Assembly: GCA_022600575.1 (NCBI GenBank)
Contig: JAHZKF010000043.1
Coordinates: 1 to 34,952 of the forward strand
DNA: 34,952 nucleotides
Source: Gammaproteobacteria bacterium
Lineage (GTDB): Bacteria > Pseudomonadota > Gammaproteobacteria > Legionellales > Legionellaceae
Direction of reading: 5' to 3'
A program made the translations under genes and the position numbers. Below the pieces are notes generated by a model. It was not told the origin of the DNA, did no database searches, and worked only from the letters and a program-made list of their open reading frames with translations. The stretch's first letter is position 1; each line of letters starts with the position of its first letter. Shown here in pieces: positions 33,773 to 34,952 of this stretch.

Positions 33773-34952
33773 ATGTGGTTTTATTCTCATGCTAAAAGAA
33801 TGCAGCACCCACAAGCACGCTTAATACCTGAGGGTATGTGGAGTTATTATTTTACGAGTGAAGATATTTCAGACACTCAAATTACATTAATGCAAACAGA
33901 AGTATCCGATCTAGATGCATATCTAGATCGAATGGCGTCCCAGAATTTTAGCGAAGTTGAGAGGAAACGGGCTTGGCTCTTGATAGCACTTAGCCATCCT
34001 AACCTGCCAGATGGTAGACTCATTCATTTTTTTAGAAAGCTCAAACTTGATACAGCTTTACAATTACAACTTACGGCAGTGTTTGGTCGTATCAGTTTAC
34101 TTGAGAGTCTGTTTAAAGCGAATCAAGACAACCTTCGCGCCCTAGTTGCATCAGATACCTATGCTGTTTTTAAGAGTGCTGCCGTTGGTGGTCATCTTGA
34201 TGCGCTGAATTTACTGATTGATAAACTGACGGAACTTGCTCCAGGTGACGTACACGCGATGATTGCAGCAGGTGACTATGTAGGAAACTACGCTGCTTTT
34301 AGGTGGGCTGCATGTGGCGGTCATCTTGATGTACTCAATTGGCTGATTGAGAAGCAGACAGCGCTTGCTCCAGATAAAGTGCACACGATGATCGCATCAG
34401 ATGACTATGCTGGTTTTAGATTGGCTGCCCGTGGCGGTCATCTTGATGTACTAAATTGGCTGATTGAGCTCCAAGCATCGCTTGCCCCAGGTGGCGTAAA
34501 AGCGATGATTATAGCAGAGAACTATCGAAGCCCTATTGCTTTTATATGGGCTGCCCGCAACGGTCAGCTTGATGTGCTGAAATGGCTGATTGAGCAGCAA
34601 GCATCACTTGCTCCAGGTGGCGTAAAAGCGATGATTGAAGCAGATCACTATGCTGCTTTTATGCATGCTGCTTTTTCTGGTCATCTTGATGTACTGAATT
34701 GGCTGATTGATAAACTGACAGAACTTTCTCCAGATGACGTGCAAGCGATGATTGCGTCAAATAGGTATACTGCTTTTAGAGAGGCTGCCCGTAACAGTCA
34801 TCGAGCGGTTACAAACCGCTTACTTCAAATTTCTTCTGTTTTTGCTTATGCGGAGCAACATGAACGAGAATATGGTGAACGCTTTGTTTATCCGTTTATC
34901 CATGAGCATATGCATGCCCTACGAGAAGCCCGCACGGTATTTGAAGCAGATA
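33773..34952 (+). CDS. Ankyrin-like repeat protein, 3' end beyond window
   Basis: The frame opens at the ATG at 33773 (GGAAA upstream) and stays open for 393 codons to the window edge. It starts MWFYSHAKRMQHPQARLIPE. About 135 residues of helical, non-repeated sequence precede the repeats. Then come five clear repeats of 46-49 residues of the form GGHLDVLNWLIE, LAPxxV, AMIxAxxY, AFxxAA, and a sixth degenerate copy (NSHRAVTNRLL). GHLDVLNWLI is the ankyrin helix pattern, but the repeat period is longer than the canonical 33. The visible C-terminal part is YPFIHEHMHALREARTVFEAD. Proteins of this type in Legionellales are commonly Dot/Icm effectors. No signal peptide is present. Confidence 0.75.
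   Translation, partial: MWFYSHAKRMQHPQARLIPEGMWSYYFTSEDISDTQITLMQTEVSDLDAYLDRMASQNFSEVERKRAWLLIALSHPNLPDGRLIHFFRKLKLDTALQLQLTAVFGRISLLESLFKANQDNLRALVASDTYAVFKSAAVGGHLDALNLLIDKLTELAPGDVHAMIAAGDYVGNYAAFRWAACGGHLDVLNWLIEKQTALAPDKVHTMIASDDYAGFRLAARGGHLDVLNWLIELQASLAPGGVKAMIIAENYRSPIAFIWAARNGQLDVLKWLIEQQASLAPGGVKAMIEADHYAAFMHAAFSGHLDVLNWLIDKLTELSPDDVQAMIASNRYTAFREAARNSHRAVTNRLLQISSVFAYAEQHEREYGERFVYPFIHEHMHALREARTVFEAD
34187..34800 (+). repeat. Tandem DNA repeat encoding ankyrin-like units
   Basis: Units of about 138-147 bp recur with strong nucleotide identity. GGTCATCTTGATGTACT recurs nearly unchanged, and CCAGGTGGCGTAAAAGCGAT is exact in two neighbouring units (near 34487 and 34613). Such identity points to recent unit duplication or gene conversion. 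Confidence 0.75.

Noticed and set aside
1-34952. CRISPR arrays, tRNA genes, att sites or prophage genes
   Set aside because: No regularly spaced direct repeats, cloverleaf-like segments, integrase or phage structural genes were seen; the only short-period repeat is the coding ankyrin-like one.

Overview
The window looks like chromosomal DNA of an intracellular gammaproteobacterium of the order Legionellales (Legionella, Coxiella, Berkiella or Aquicella-like). The basis is an AT-rich, compact genome with a standard sdhCDAB-sucABCD operon, a likely LetE next to pdxH, a lipoprotein resembling the Dot/Icm component IcmN/DotK, and several orphan proteins built like type IVB effectors (a HAD-like domain with C-terminal repeats, ankyrin-like repeats, and C-terminal hydrophobic hairpins with hydrophilic tails). 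No species can be assigned from sequence alone.

Layout. 1-431: the 5' end of an IS630-like transposase running off the left edge, then gene debris. 432-3907 (minus): a metallo-beta-lactamase-fold hydrolase, the K+ transporter Kup and nicotinamidase PncA. 3995-5803 (plus): the IcmN-like OmpA lipoprotein and a TyrP-family aromatic amino acid permease. 5783-7576 (minus): an unusual fusion of a ferritin-like diiron domain with an E2 acyltransferase-like domain. 7703-8200 (plus): a cyclophilin. 8253-9935 (minus): an unknown effector-like protein. 10072-12835 (plus): a short-chain dehydrogenase and an OPT-family transporter.

12889-23547 (minus) holds the metabolic core. sdhC-sdhD-sdhA-sdhB-sucA-sucB-sucC-sucD are tightly packed and encode succinate dehydrogenase, 2-oxoglutarate dehydrogenase E1/E2 and succinyl-CoA synthetase, three consecutive TCA steps. 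They are followed by pdxH and, after a 199-bp gap, a LetE-like protein with a ribosome modulation factor-like core. 23805-24710 (plus) is another effector-like orphan, and 24762-25370 (minus) is an unrecognised protein.

25428-31547 (minus) reads as one six-gene run: an HlyD-type lipoprotein adaptor, an ABC ATPase, an ABC-2 permease, coaBC, dut and phosphomannomutase/phosphoglucomutase.

31687 to the end is accessory. It holds a HAD-like effector candidate with all four HAD motifs and two C-terminal repeats, a small acidic protein on the minus strand, a 3' fragment of 5S rRNA with its terminator, and an ankyrin-like repeat protein running off the right edge.

Names rest on recognised motifs and remembered family patterns; no database search was possible. 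Several start codons were chosen from Shine-Dalgarno evidence and differ from the longest open frame.
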